NCBI RefSeq assembly: GCF_036013745.1
Contig: NZ_CP107880.1
Span: 496,001-560,000, forward strand
Length of the DNA: 64,000 bases
Source of the DNA: Streptomyces sp. NBC_00483
GTDB taxonomy: Bacteria > Actinomycetota > Actinomycetes > Streptomycetales > Streptomycetaceae
Direction: 5' to 3'
The translations under genes were made by a program, and so were the position numbers. The notes under the pieces were generated by a model, which saw only the letters and a program-made list of their open reading frames with translations, ran no database searches and was not told where the DNA came from. Below, one piece after another: positions 1 through 9,160 of the stretch (its first letter is position 1; every line of letters starts with the position of its first letter).

Positions 1-230
1 CAAGGTGTAGCGGCGACGGCCGACGGGCGTGAGGCGCGCTGGAACGATCCGGGCCTGACCGGCCTGCCGCGGGACATTGCGCCGGCGGACCTGCATTGCG
101 CCAGCGGTCCGGCGACCGGCTCGACTTCTGGGAGTCACGCGGCTACCACCCCATCGGCGAGGCCCGGTCCGGGCTTCGCTACGCCCACGAAGAGACGCCC
201 GCGCCGCGCGGGGACGCGGCCCGGGCTTGA
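1..230 (+). other. 3' end of an unidentified upstream coding region, possibly frameshifted
   Basis: A plus-strand reading frame ends at TGA 228-230 and has coding-like composition over its last 40 or so residues (contains DFWESRGYHPIGEARSGL). The same frame is interrupted by a TGA at 30-32, while the first 100 bases look more coding in another frame (contains RWNDPGLTGLPRDI). This suggests either a frameshifted remnant or a sequence error near position 100. The end resembles the tail of an NAD-dependent epimerase-type protein only loosely, so I assign no function. It converges on the formate dehydrogenase gene, whose stop codon lies 30 bases further on. Confidence 0.3.
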
Positions 231-260
231 CGCCGGAGCAGGTGGCGGTGCCGGTGCGCC

Positions 261-1436
261 CTACTGGTCGGACTTCTTGGTGTTGACGGCGTAGGAGTGG
301 GCGCCGGCTCCGGCCAGGTTCCCACCGGAGACGATCAGGTACTCGTCACGGACGGGCGTGCCGTCGAGCCAGGCCTCCAGGATCTCGCGGCTGCCGGCGG
401 CGTAGCGGGCCTGGGCGGAGAGGGTGGAGCCGGAGATGTGCGGGGTCATGCCGTGGTGGGGCATGGTGCGCCAGGGGTGATCGGCGGGCGCCGGCTGCGG
501 GAACCACACGTCGCCCGCGTACCCGGCCAACTGGCCGCTCTCCAGGGCGTTCTGGACGGCGGCCTGGTCGGCGATCCTCGCGCGCGCGGTGTTGATGAGG
601 TAGGCGCCGCGCTTCATGGTGGCGAGCAGCTTCGCGTCGAAGAGGTGCTCCGTCTCGGGGTGGAGCGGTGCGTTGATGGTCACGACGTCGCAGTGCGGGA
701 CCATGTCGGCGGCCGACTCGTGGAAGGTCAGGCCGAGTTCGTCCTCGACGCCCTTGGGCAGGCGGTGACGGTCGGTGTAGTGCAGCTTCACGTCGAAGGG
801 GGCGAGGCGGCGCAGCACCGCGGTGCCGATGCGGCCCGCGGCGACGGTTCCGACGTGCATGCCTTCCAGGTCGTAGGAGCGGGCGACGCAGTCGGCGATA
901 TTCCAGCCGCCGTCCAGGACCACTTGGTGCGAGGGGAGGTAGTTGCGCACGAGGGAGAGCGTCATCATCACCACGTGTTCGGCGACGCTGATGCTGTTGG
1001 AGTACGTCACCTCGGCGACGGTCACGCCGTGCGCGATGGCCGCATCGAGGTCGACGTGGTCGGAGCCGATGCCGGCGGTGACGGCGAGCTTGAGGTTCTT
1101 GGCTGCCGCGATGCGCTCGGCACTCAAGTAGGCCGGCCAGAAGGGCTGGGAGATGACCACGTCCGCGTCGGGCAGTTCCCGGTCGAAGACCGAGTCGGCG
1201 CCGTCCTTGTCGGAGGTGACCACCAGGATGTGGCCGCGGCTCTCCAGGAAGCTGCGCAGGCCCAGTTCGCCCGACACGCTGCCCAGCAGGTGGCCGGGGG
1301 TGAAGTCGGCGCCCTGGGGCGTGGGCGCCGACTGGCCGCCGGGGTAGGAGTCGATGCGGGGCAGGTCATCCCGTGCGTAACACGTCGGGTGTCCGTCGGT
1401 GGGGTCGTCGTACAGGACGCAGAGCACCTTGGCCAT
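261..1436 (-). CDS. fdh: NAD-dependent formate dehydrogenase
   Basis: Oxidises formate to CO2 with NAD+ in the cytoplasm. The 391-residue protein is of D-2-hydroxyacid dehydrogenase type. The Rossmann motif GTVAAGRIG is at 196-204, followed by Asp222 in the position that sets NAD over NADP preference. Catalytic residues of the Pseudomonas enzyme have counterparts one residue further on: Asn147, Arg285, Gln314 and His333 (in HISGSTLSAQARYAAG). ATG 1436 is chosen because GAGGAG precedes it at good spacing; a longer frame to 1484 has no such site. The gene lies downstream of a LysR and a PucR regulator on the same strand, and formate oxidation may serve detoxification or NADH supply. Function is very likely; the physiological role is inferred. 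Confidence 0.93.
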   Translation of the reverse strand: MAKVLCVLYDDPTDGHPTCYARDDLPRIDSYPGGQSAPTPQGADFTPGHLLGSVSGELGLRSFLESRGHILVVTSDKDGADSVFDRELPDADVVISQPFWPAYLSAERIAAAKNLKLAVTAGIGSDHVDLDAAIAHGVTVAEVTYSNSISVAEHVVMMTLSLVRNYLPSHQVVLDGGWNIADCVARSYDLEGMHVGTVAAGRIGTAVLRRLAPFDVKLHYTDRHRLPKGVEDELGLTFHESAADMVPHCDVVTINAPLHPETEHLFDAKLLATMKRGAYLINTARARIADQAAVQNALESGQLAGYAGDVWFPQPAPADHPWRTMPHHGMTPHISGSTLSAQARYAAGSREILEAWLDGTPVRDEYLIVSGGNLAGAGAHSYAVNTKKSDQ

Positions 1437-1547
1437 GATCACGGCTCCTCGCGGGGAGGGTGGACGTGCGGGGTCGTTCCTCACAGTCCGCGTCCGGCGC
1501 CTGTGCGGTCAAAGTGAACTCTTCTATCTCCGGTGAGCCGTTGGCTA

Positions 1548-2468
1548 TCAGTCCAGGTGGGTGTGGAGCAGGGCATCCAGCGCGTCGCGCACGCCGGCCT
1601 CCCGGGCGACCGCGAACAGGGCGCGGACCATGGGCGGTTGGGGGTTCTGCGCGACGACGGCGAGGCCGACGCGCGGGCCGCGGGCCGGTCCTGCCAGGCG
1701 CACCACGCGCATGCCGGGCGGGGTGCCGAACATGTGCAGCCAGGAGTGCGAAATGACGCTGGACCACCGGCCGGTGGCGAGGTGCGCGTACAGCCCGGCG
1801 ACCGTGTCCGATTCCACGGCGGGGGCGGCGTGCGCGCCGTCGGCGGCGAAGTTCTCGTCCAGGATGCGGCGGTTGCGCATGCGGGGCGCGAGCAGACACA
1901 GGGGCAGGGTGGCCGCCTGCGACCAGCGCACCTCGGCGCGTGCGCCGTAGGGGCCGGCGGACGGGGTGAGCAGTACGTACCGCTCCTCGTACAGCGGCAG
2001 TCGGTGCATGTCGCGCAGCGCGTCGTCGTCCAGGTAGGTGAGTGCGGCGTCGATCTCGAAGTCGGTGAGGCGGCGGCTGATGTCGCGCGAGGACAGGGAC
2101 TCCAGGCTCACCTTCGCGTCCGGGTGCCGTTCGCAGAACGGCGCGCTGAGCAGCGAGGTGACCGTGAGGGCGGTCGGGATGGCCCCCAGCCGCAGCGTTC
2201 CGGTCAACTCGCCGCGCAGGGCCGCAAGTTCCTGTACCAGCGCCTCACGTTCGGCGAGCACGCGGTGCGCCCAGACGAGGACGTGTTCGCCTTCCGGTGT
2301 GAGGCCCTGGTAGCGGTTTCCGCGCCGGATGACGGGCACCCCGAGTTCGGCCTCCAGTTTCCGGATGCCGGCGGAGAGCGAGGGCTGCGAGACGAAGCAG
2401 GCGGCGGCCGCCCGCGCGAAGTGCCGCTCCCGGGCCAGCGCGACCAGGTATTCCAGTTGTCGCAGCAC
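1548..2468 (-). CDS. LysR family transcriptional regulator
   Basis: A 306-residue protein with the N-terminal winged helix-turn-helix at about 1-60 (LEYLVALARERHFARAAA, SQPSLSAGIRKLE) and a LysR substrate-binding domain from about 90 to the end. It starts at GTG 2468. It is on the same strand as, and 111 bases upstream of, the formate dehydrogenase gene, and 38 bases downstream of the PucR gene, so a three-gene transcript is possible. LysR genes are often next to formate dehydrogenase in actinomycetes, so that gene is the likely target. The effector is unknown. Confidence 0.88.
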   Translation of the reverse strand: MLRQLEYLVALARERHFARAAAACFVSQPSLSAGIRKLEAELGVPVIRRGNRYQGLTPEGEHVLVWAHRVLAEREALVQELAALRGELTGTLRLGAIPTALTVTSLLSAPFCERHPDAKVSLESLSSRDISRRLTDFEIDAALTYLDDDALRDMHRLPLYEERYVLLTPSAGPYGARAEVRWSQAATLPLCLLAPRMRNRRILDENFAADGAHAAPAVESDTVAGLYAHLATGRWSSVISHSWLHMFGTPPGMRVVRLAGPARGPRVGLAVVAQNPQPPMVRALFAVAREAGVRDALDALLHTHLD

Positions 2469-2506
2469 GGTTCCCCCTACGCCCGGACGTCGGACCCTGT
2501 GCCTCC

Positions 2507-4024
2507 TCAGCGGCTCAGGAGCGCGGCGTGCAGGTCGAGTTTGTGGTCGAGGCGGGACAGGTCCCGTCCGGTGAGCGCCTCGACGCGGCCGATGCGGTAG
2601 TGGACGGTGTTGACGTGCAGGTGCAGCGCTTCGGCCGTGCGCGCCCAGGAGCAGTTGTGGGCGAGGAAGACCTTCAGGGTCTCCAGCAGCATGGCATGTG
2701 AAGCTGTGCCGCCGTCGGCGAGCGGCCCGAGTGCCTGCGCGTTGAAGACGGTGCGTACGTCGGCGGGGACACCGGCGAGCAGCGCCTCCAGGGACGTCAG
2801 GCTCTCGGCCAGGGACACGTGACCGACGTCAGGGGATCGGTGCCGGGCCGCTACCAGGGAGAACCTGGCCTGGGTGAGCGCGGCGTGCAGGGCCGTGGGC
2901 CGGGTGGTGAGGGTGCTGACTCCTGCGTACAGCGGGGTGTCGGGGCGGCAGCCGTGCAGCAGGGCCCAGGGCTCGCTCAGCGAGAAGGGTTCGTCGCCAC
3001 CGTGTCGTACGACAGCGACCGCCTCCCCGTTCGCACTCGTTCCGGTCGCGAAGTCGGTGGACGGCAGATGCAGCAGGGCCTCCCGCAGGGCCTGTTCGGC
3101 GTCGTGGGCCGCGAGTCGGTCGCCGGCGCTCGCGGCGATGACCCGCCAGGGTCCGTCGGCGAGCGGCCCATGGGAGGCCAGAGCGCTCGTGGGCTCTCCG
3201 GTGACGAGGTCGGCCCGGTCGACCAGACCGATGAGCTCCTGCTCGCTCCCGCGCGTGGACGCGTCCCTGCGGGCACGATCGTGACGGTGCTGTCCGAGTA
3301 CCTCGGCCGTCTCGCGCAGCGCACGGGGTGGCGCTCCGTCGGCCTGTGGGAGGTGGAGGTACCAGGTGTCGTAGGGCGTGCTCTCTACGGGGATGCTCAG
3401 CGTCTCGCCGTCCGGGCCGCGCAGGCTCCGGACCGCCTGTGCGGCGGGTAGTTCGGGCGCCGACGGGGTGCGGGCGATCGTGCGGCCGGTGGCGGTGAGG
3501 ACGTAGGCCGGCGGGGAGCCGAACGGGGCGAGCGCGCAGGCCAGGAGGTCACTGGCCGAGGAACCGGCGGAGAGGAGACGGGTGAGGGCGGCCCGTACGT
3601 GCTCGGGCAGGGCGAAGTGAGGCGCGGGGCGGCGGCTGAGGTCGCTCCACTTGCGACGGTAGACGGCCTCGGTGATGGCCCGGAAGTTGGTGTGCGCCGG
3701 CACGGCGAGGAGCGCTATGCCGTGCACCTCACAGGAGTTGACCACGTCGACCGGGACGGACCCGTGGGTCTCCTCCCCCGCGAGCAGCGCCGTTGCCCCG
3801 GACCGGGCGAGCGCGGAGACGAAGCGTTCGGTGCGGGCCCGGGAGTCCGACGCGTTCCACCACACCAGGCCGCTGAGCACGACGTCCCCGCGCTGGAGGA
3901 AACGCGTGGGGTCGTCCAGATCGGTCGCGGTGACTCCGCTGATCTCGCGACCGAGCAGCTCGTGGCCGCCCCGGAGGAGGGTGAGGTCGAGATCGTCGAT
4001 CTCGAGGAGGTCTCCGACGTGCAT
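2507..4024 (-). CDS. PucR family transcriptional regulator
   Basis: A 505-residue regulator of the PucR/CdaR class. The N-terminal part carries a PucR-type domain (GDLLEIDDLDLTLLRGG at the start, RFLQRGDVVLSGLVW), the middle is a GGDEF-like sensor region, and the C-terminus has the HTH_30 motif (NCSWARTAEALHLHVNTVHYRIGRVEALTG). ATG 4024 is chosen because CTAGGAG precedes it; a longer frame upstream lacks support. It is transcribed away from the xanthine-dehydrogenase-like operon starting at 4256. PucR proteins control purine catabolism genes, so it probably controls the divergent operon through the 231-base intergenic region. The formate dehydrogenase side may also be a target. Confidence 0.88.
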   Translation of the reverse strand: MHVGDLLEIDDLDLTLLRGGHELLGREISGVTATDLDDPTRFLQRGDVVLSGLVWWNASDSRARTERFVSALARSGATALLAGEETHGSVPVDVVNSCEVHGIALLAVPAHTNFRAITEAVYRRKWSDLSRRPAPHFALPEHVRAALTRLLSAGSSASDLLACALAPFGSPPAYVLTATGRTIARTPSAPELPAAQAVRSLRGPDGETLSIPVESTPYDTWYLHLPQADGAPPRALRETAEVLGQHRHDRARRDASTRGSEQELIGLVDRADLVTGEPTSALASHGPLADGPWRVIAASAGDRLAAHDAEQALREALLHLPSTDFATGTSANGEAVAVVRHGGDEPFSLSEPWALLHGCRPDTPLYAGVSTLTTRPTALHAALTQARFSLVAARHRSPDVGHVSLAESLTSLEALLAGVPADVRTVFNAQALGPLADGGTASHAMLLETLKVFLAHNCSWARTAEALHLHVNTVHYRIGRVEALTGRDLSRLDHKLDLHAALLSR

Positions 4025-4070
4025 GTGCTGGCTCCTAGTGCGGCCGCCGGGCCCGTTCTCCCGACATCTT

Positions 4071-4089
4071 GCATTCGCTAGGCGAATGC
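4071..4089. promoter_or_regulatory. 19-bp palindrome between pucR-type gene and molybdoenzyme operon
   Basis: GCATTCGCTAGGCGAATGC is a perfect inverted repeat with 8-base arms around TAG. It lies 47 bases upstream of the PucR start and 167 bases upstream of the FAD-subunit start. Its position fits an operator for autoregulation and control of the divergent operon; the binding protein is inferred. Confidence 0.5.
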
Positions 4090-4255
4090 GACCTGAGTCA
4101 TCGTAAATGCGAGGTCCCAAAAGGAGAAAGCCTCTTGGTTGATTCACCAAATCACGGGAGGTTCCGGCGGTGGTTTTCGTGCCGCGCACCAGTCGTTTTC
4201 GCAGGCCGCACCAACTTCACTGGAGCGCGGAACACAGGCCGACGCTGGTGGGGAC

Positions 4256-5092
4256 ATGGATCTGAACACGGTTCTCGACGTGCGCGACGCACGTCTGCGC
4301 GAGCCCTGGCGGCCGGGCGACGCCTGGCTCGGCGGCGGGACGTACCTCTTCTCGGAGCCGCAACCACACCTGCGGCGCCTGATCGACCTGGGCCGGATGG
4401 GCTGGGAGCCACTACAGACGCCGCCCGACGGCTCGTTGGAGATCGCGGCCACGTGCACGATCGCGCGCCTGTCCCGGTTCGGGCGCTCGCTCGACGCTCC
4501 GGCCGCACCCCTTTTCGAGCAGTGCTGCCGCGCCTTCCTCGCCTCGTTCAAGATCTGGAACATGGCGACCGTCGGCGGCAACCTGTGCAACGCCCTGCCC
4601 GCAGGACCGATGATCTCCTTGACCGCGGCGCTCGACGGCGCGTGCCTGCTCCAGGCGCAGGACGGGTCTCGGCGGCGGGTGCGGACCGCCGACTTCGTCA
4701 CCGGAGCAGGCCAAAAGGTGCTCGCCGAGGGCGAGTTGCTGCGCTCGGTGACGATTCCCGGCCGCTCGCTGCGCTGCCGCACCGCGTTCCGACAGGCGTC
4801 GCTCTACGGCCTCGGGCGCTCGGGAGCCCTCGTGATCGGCGCACTGGATCCGGTGGACGGTTCGCTGGCGGTGACCGTCACCGCCGCCACCGTACGGCCG
4901 TTCCGGCTCTGGTTCGCGCTGCCGCCCGGCCGGCGTGAGCTGCGCGAGGCCCTCACGTCGGCGATCGGCGACGCCGACTGGTTCGACGACATCCACGGAC
5001 TGCCCGAATGGCGCCGCCACATGGCCTTCCACCTGGCCGAACAGATCCGCCAGGAACTCACGCAAGGCATCACGCGGGACGGTGTGCGATGA
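4256..5092 (+). CDS. Xanthine dehydrogenase-type FAD-binding subunit
   Basis: FAD subunit of a molybdopterin hydroxylase, passing electrons from the 2Fe-2S centres to FAD. The 278-residue protein has the family motifs LGGGTYLFSEP (about 22-32) and TVGGNLCNALPAGPM for FAD binding, then the CO dehydrogenase flavoprotein C-terminal domain. ATG 4256 is taken as the start because homology begins at DLNTVLDVRDARL; the frame is open further upstream but runs into the promoter region. Its stop overlaps the start of the next gene by four bases (ATGA), so the two are translationally coupled. The substrate is not certain; purine is suggested by the adjacent PucR gene. Confidence 0.88.
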   Translation: MDLNTVLDVRDARLREPWRPGDAWLGGGTYLFSEPQPHLRRLIDLGRMGWEPLQTPPDGSLEIAATCTIARLSRFGRSLDAPAAPLFEQCCRAFLASFKIWNMATVGGNLCNALPAGPMISLTAALDGACLLQAQDGSRRRVRTADFVTGAGQKVLAEGELLRSVTIPGRSLRCRTAFRQASLYGLGRSGALVIGALDPVDGSLAVTVTAATVRPFRLWFALPPGRRELREALTSAIGDADWFDDIHGLPEWRRHMAFHLAEQIRQELTQGITRDGVR

Positions 5093-7863
5093 GCTACAGC
5101 ATCAACGTCAACGACCAGCCCTTCGATGCCGAGCCACGACCCGGCCAGTGCCTGCGTACCTACCTGCGCGAGCGCGGCTGGTTCGGAGTGAAGAAGGGCT
5201 GCGACGCCGGGGACTGCGGCGCCTGCACCGTCCATGTCGACGGTGAACCCGTGCACAGCTGCCTGTACCCCGCCGTCCGCGCGGAGGGCCGATCCGTCAC
5301 CACGGTGGAGGGCCTCGCCCGGTCCGACGGCGAACTCCACCCCGTACAGCAGAAGTTCCTCGATGCGCAGGGCTTCCAGTGCGGTTTCTGCACCGCCGGA
5401 TTCCTGATGACCACGGCTGCCCTCGAACAGGAGCGGGGATCAGCACACGACGACGGCAAACTGGACGATCTACCCAGGGCCTTCAAGGGCAACATCTGCC
5501 GCTGCACGGGTTATCGGGCCATCGAGGACGCCGTACGCGGGGTGCGGCACACCGAACGCCCGTGTGCCGGCGAGGCGGTGGGCAAGAGCCTCGGCGCTCC
5601 GGCCGGCCCCCAGATCGTCACGGGCACCGCCCGCTACACCTTCGACGTCGAGGTCCCCGGGCTTCTCCACATGAAGCTGCTGCGCTCCCCGCATCCGCAC
5701 GCCCGCATCCTCGCCGTCGACACCTCCGACGCCCTCCGCGTCCCCGGCGTGCGCGCCGTCCTCACGCACGAGGACGCGCCCGCCACCCTGTACTCCAGCG
5801 CCCGGCACGAGCGCCCCACCGAGGACCCCGACGACACCCGCGTCCTGGACGACACGGTCCGCTACGTCGGCCAGCGCGTCGCCGCCGTCGTCGCCGACAG
5901 CGAACAGGCGGCCGAGGAAGGCTGCCGCCGCATCGAGGTGACGTACGAGCAACTCCCGTACGTCACCGACCCCGAGGACGCCATGCGTGACGGCGCACCG
6001 GTCATCCACGCCGGCAAGGGCCCCGAGGCACGGATCGCCCGTGTCGAGAACAACGTGGCCGGTGAGGTGCACGGCGAGATCGGCTCGGTGGCGGACGGAT
6101 TCGCCGAGGCCGCGGTCGTCTACGAGGACACCTTCCGCACCCAGCGCGTCCAGCACGCCAGCCTCGAAACCCACGGCTGCGTCGCCTACTTCGAGCCGAA
6201 GGACGACGGCACCGGCGAACGGCTCACCGTACGCTCCAGCACCCAGACCCCGTTCCTGACCCGCCGCGCGCTCTGCGCCCTCTACGGGCTTCCGGAGGAC
6301 GAGGTCCGTGTCGTCGCCGGCCGGGTCGGCGGTGGTTTCGGCGGCAAGCAGGAGATGCTGACCGAGGACATCGTCACCCTCGCCGCGCTCAAGCTGCGCC
6401 GCCCCGTCAAGCTCGAGTACACACGCGCCGAGCAGTTCTACGGTGCCACCACCCGCCACCCCTTCACCATCGCCGTCAAGGCCGGAGCCCGCGCCGACGG
6501 CACGCTCACCGCGCTCCAGATGCGCGTCGTCTCCAACACCGGCGCCTACGGCAACCACGGCCCCGCCGTCATGTTCCACAGCGTCGGCGAGTCCTTCGCC
6601 GTCTACCGCGCCCCGCACAAGAAGGTCGACGCCTACTCCGTCTACACCAACGGCGTGCCCGCGGGCGCCTTCCGTGGCTATGGACTCGGGCAGGTCACCT
6701 TCGCCGTCGAGTCCGCCATGGACGAGCTGGCCCGGCAACTGGACATGGATCCCCTCGCCTTCCGCGAGAAGAACATCATCGGCCCCGGCGACCGCATGAT
6801 CACCCCGATCGGCGAGGAGGAGGACCTGCACATCGCCTCCTACGGCCTCACCCAGTGCCTGGGCATCGTGCGCAGGGCCATCGCGGAGGACACCAGCGGC
6901 GAGGAGGCACCGCCGGGCTGGCTCACCGGTCAGGGCACGGCCATGGCGATGATCGCCACCACCCCGCCCGGCGGCCACTACGCCGACGCGACCGTCGGTC
7001 TCCTCGCGGACGGCACGTACGACATCGCCGTCGGCACCGCCGAGTTCGGCAACGGCACCACCACCGTCCACAAGCAGATCACCGCGGGCGCCCTCAACAC
7101 CACGGTCGACCGCCTGGCGATCCGCCAGTCCGACACCGACGTGGTCCGCCACGACACCGGCGCCTTCGGCTCGGCCGGCACCGTCGTGGCCGGCAAGGCG
7201 GTCATGCTCGCCGCGGAGTCCCTCGCCGGGCGCCTGCAGACGCTCGCGGCCCGGCACACAGGAGTGGCCCGGCACCTGTGCACGCTCGGCGCGGAGGCGG
7301 TCGACTGCGCGGGCCGCACCGTCACGTTGAAGGAACTGTACGAGGCGGCCCTTGCCACCGGGACGCAGAGCGAGATCACGGCCGACGGCCACTGGGGCGG
7401 CACCCCGCGGTCCGTCGCGTTCAACGCCCAGTGGTTCAAGGTCGCCGTGGACCCGAACACCGGCGAGATGAAGATCCTGCGCAGCGTGCACGCCGCCGAC
7501 GCCGGCAAGGTCATGAACCCGTTGCAGTGCCGCGGCCAGATCGAGGGCGGAGTCGCCCAGGCGCTCGGCGCCACCCTCTTCGAGACCGTACGCCTCGACG
7601 AACACGGCAAGGTGACCACCGCCGCCTTCCGCCGCTACCGCCTTCCGCAGTACGCCGACGTGCCACGCACCGAGGTCCACTTCATGGAGACGACCGACGC
7701 CATCGGCCCGCTCGGAGCGAAGTCGATGAGCGAGAGCCCCTTCAACCCGGTGGCCCCTGCCTTCGCCAACGCACTGCGCGATGCCACGGGTGTCCGCGTC
7801 ACCGAGACACCGATGACCCGCGACTGCGTCTGGCTGGCGATGGACCGGCAGGCGGGACCCTGA
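5089..7863 (+). CDS. Molybdopterin hydroxylase, fused 2Fe-2S and molybdopterin subunits
   Basis: A 924-residue fusion of the small iron-sulfur and large molybdopterin subunits of a xanthine dehydrogenase family enzyme. Residues 1-155 carry the plant-type cluster (Cys38, Cys43, Cys46, Cys58) and the second cluster (Cys98, Cys101, Cys137, Cys139 in GNICRCTGYRAI). The molybdopterin part starts near residue 165 and includes VGGGFGGKQE. Near the C-terminus GAKSMSESPFNPVAP supplies the expected catalytic Glu but departs from the GxGEPP form of typical xanthine dehydrogenases. Start ATG 5089 overlaps the preceding stop. With the FAD subunit it should form an alpha2beta2-type complex. Xanthine is the favoured substrate because of the PucR context, but nicotinate- or aldehyde-type substrates are not excluded. 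Confidence 0.87.
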   Translation: MSYSINVNDQPFDAEPRPGQCLRTYLRERGWFGVKKGCDAGDCGACTVHVDGEPVHSCLYPAVRAEGRSVTTVEGLARSDGELHPVQQKFLDAQGFQCGFCTAGFLMTTAALEQERGSAHDDGKLDDLPRAFKGNICRCTGYRAIEDAVRGVRHTERPCAGEAVGKSLGAPAGPQIVTGTARYTFDVEVPGLLHMKLLRSPHPHARILAVDTSDALRVPGVRAVLTHEDAPATLYSSARHERPTEDPDDTRVLDDTVRYVGQRVAAVVADSEQAAEEGCRRIEVTYEQLPYVTDPEDAMRDGAPVIHAGKGPEARIARVENNVAGEVHGEIGSVADGFAEAAVVYEDTFRTQRVQHASLETHGCVAYFEPKDDGTGERLTVRSSTQTPFLTRRALCALYGLPEDEVRVVAGRVGGGFGGKQEMLTEDIVTLAALKLRRPVKLEYTRAEQFYGATTRHPFTIAVKAGARADGTLTALQMRVVSNTGAYGNHGPAVMFHSVGESFAVYRAPHKKVDAYSVYTNGVPAGAFRGYGLGQVTFAVESAMDELARQLDMDPLAFREKNIIGPGDRMITPIGEEEDLHIASYGLTQCLGIVRRAIAEDTSGEEAPPGWLTGQGTAMAMIATTPPGGHYADATVGLLADGTYDIAVGTAEFGNGTTTVHKQITAGALNTTVDRLAIRQSDTDVVRHDTGAFGSAGTVVAGKAVMLAAESLAGRLQTLAARHTGVARHLCTLGAEAVDCAGRTVTLKELYEAALATGTQSEITADGHWGGTPRSVAFNAQWFKVAVDPNTGEMKILRSVHAADAGKVMNPLQCRGQIEGGVAQALGATLFETVRLDEHGKVTTAAFRRYRLPQYADVPRTEVHFMETTDAIGPLGAKSMSESPFNPVAPAFANALRDATGVRVTETPMTRDCVWLAMDRQAGP

Positions 7864-7895
7864 ATCGGCTCACGCCTTCGATGGAGCAGCCACGC

Positions 7896-9107
7896 TCAGC
7901 CGAACGGCCCGTCGCTCGCGAAGACATGGTCGGCGAAGTGCTTGCCCATCCGGCGGTATGCGGCAGCTGTGGGGTGGAGGCCGTCGGCCAGGTCGTCCAC
8001 CTCGTCCGGGCCGAGCAGTTCGCGGCCGTCGAGGTAGTAGAGGTGGGGGTCGTGTGACCTGCGGGCCTCCACGATCCGGGCCAGCTCGGCGCGGACCACG
8101 GTCAGGGACAGCGCACCGGTGGCGACATCTCCCGGGTCGCCCAGGGCTTTGATCTTCCCGTCCGGTCCCATCGTGGTCGGGCCGGGGGTCTCTTCGAAGG
8201 CGGGGCAGCTCACCGGGGACATCAGCAGGAGCGGGGTGTCCGGGTGGCCGTCGCGGATCGTGTCCAGGAATCCGTGGACCGCCGGGCCGAACGTCCGCGT
8301 TCGGAAGGCTGCCTGGCTCACGATGTTGATGCCGACCTTGAGGCTGATCAGGTCGGCGGGTATGTCGCGGATCGTCCGGGCGACGTACGGGTCGAGCATC
8401 GCGTTGCCCGCCTGGCTGAGGTTGATCACCTCCACCCCGCCGAGCGCGGCCGCCACCACCGGCCAGGTGCCGGTCGGGCCGTCGGCCTCGATGCAGTGGC
8501 TGATGGAACTGCCGTGGTGCACCCACCGGCGGCGTCCGTCCGGCAGCGGCGCCAGCACCTCACCGTCGGCGCGCAGTGCCACCAGTTCCGTGGGGGTCTG
8601 CTGCGGCAGCCACAGCTCGACGTTCTTCATGCCGGCCGCCAGCCCGGTGAACCGTACGGTCCCCGGCTCGCCCGCGATCAGTTGCTGCTCGGCCCCGGGG
8701 CCCGCCATCCGCATCACATTGCCCACCGGGGTCTGACGGCGTCCGGCCGGGGCGCCGTCCACCACGAGATCCAGCATCCCGGTCGGGCGCGGCTCGGGAT
8801 CGGTCTCGAGCTGTCCTGTCGAGGTGAGTACCTCGAGCTCCAGCTCAGTGGCATCGGTGCGGAACACCAGCCGCACCCCCGAAGGCATCACGGTCACTCC
8901 ATAGACCGTTGGGTCCTGGTACTGCTCCGTGGTCCAGGCGGGCAACCGGCGCGGCATCAGCCCCGCCTTCGTGGTCTCCAGATCCAGCGCACCCCGGAAT
9001 TCCACCGGCCCACCCACCAGAGGCACCGCCCGCACCGCCACCGTCACCGCTCCTGCCTCAGGTCGAACATCCCAGGTCCGGATTGCCGACATGAACCTAC
9101 TGATCAT
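7896..9107 (-). CDS. SGNH/GDSL-type hydrolase
   Basis: A 403-residue protein with an N-terminal beta-rich region (about 1-190) and a C-terminal SGNH esterase domain. Block I is HHGSSISHC with the nucleophilic serine, followed by the Gly/Asn blocks (NLSQAGNAM, KVGINIV) and the DGLHPTAAAY block with Asp and His. No signal peptide is evident, so it may be cytoplasmic. ATG 9107 or ATG 9092 could be the start; neither has a convincing ribosome binding site. It converges on the molybdoenzyme gene with a 32-base gap. The substrate (ester or acetylated carbohydrate) cannot be told from sequence. Confidence 0.8.
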   Translation of the reverse strand: MISRFMSAIRTWDVRPEAGAVTVAVRAVPLVGGPVEFRGALDLETTKAGLMPRRLPAWTTEQYQDPTVYGVTVMPSGVRLVFRTDATELELEVLTSTGQLETDPEPRPTGMLDLVVDGAPAGRRQTPVGNVMRMAGPGAEQQLIAGEPGTVRFTGLAAGMKNVELWLPQQTPTELVALRADGEVLAPLPDGRRRWVHHGSSISHCIEADGPTGTWPVVAAALGGVEVINLSQAGNAMLDPYVARTIRDIPADLISLKVGINIVSQAAFRTRTFGPAVHGFLDTIRDGHPDTPLLLMSPVSCPAFEETPGPTTMGPDGKIKALGDPGDVATGALSLTVVRAELARIVEARRSHDPHLYYLDGRELLGPDEVDDLADGLHPTAAAYRRMGKHFADHVFASDGPFG

Positions 9108-9160
9108 CGACGTTCGATGACAACCGGTCGGCCTTCTTCACTGATGACCGCCGTTGTCAC

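Noticed and set aside
297..1517. Long open frame on the plus strand opposite formate dehydrogenase
   Set aside because: It is a high-GC shadow: composition is Gly/Val/Asp/Arg-rich without motifs, while the minus strand encodes all catalytic residues of formate dehydrogenase.
5470..7680. 736-codon open frame opposite the molybdoenzyme gene
   Set aside because: Low-complexity translation and no domain; the plus strand has full Fe-S and molybdopterin motifs and a coupled start.
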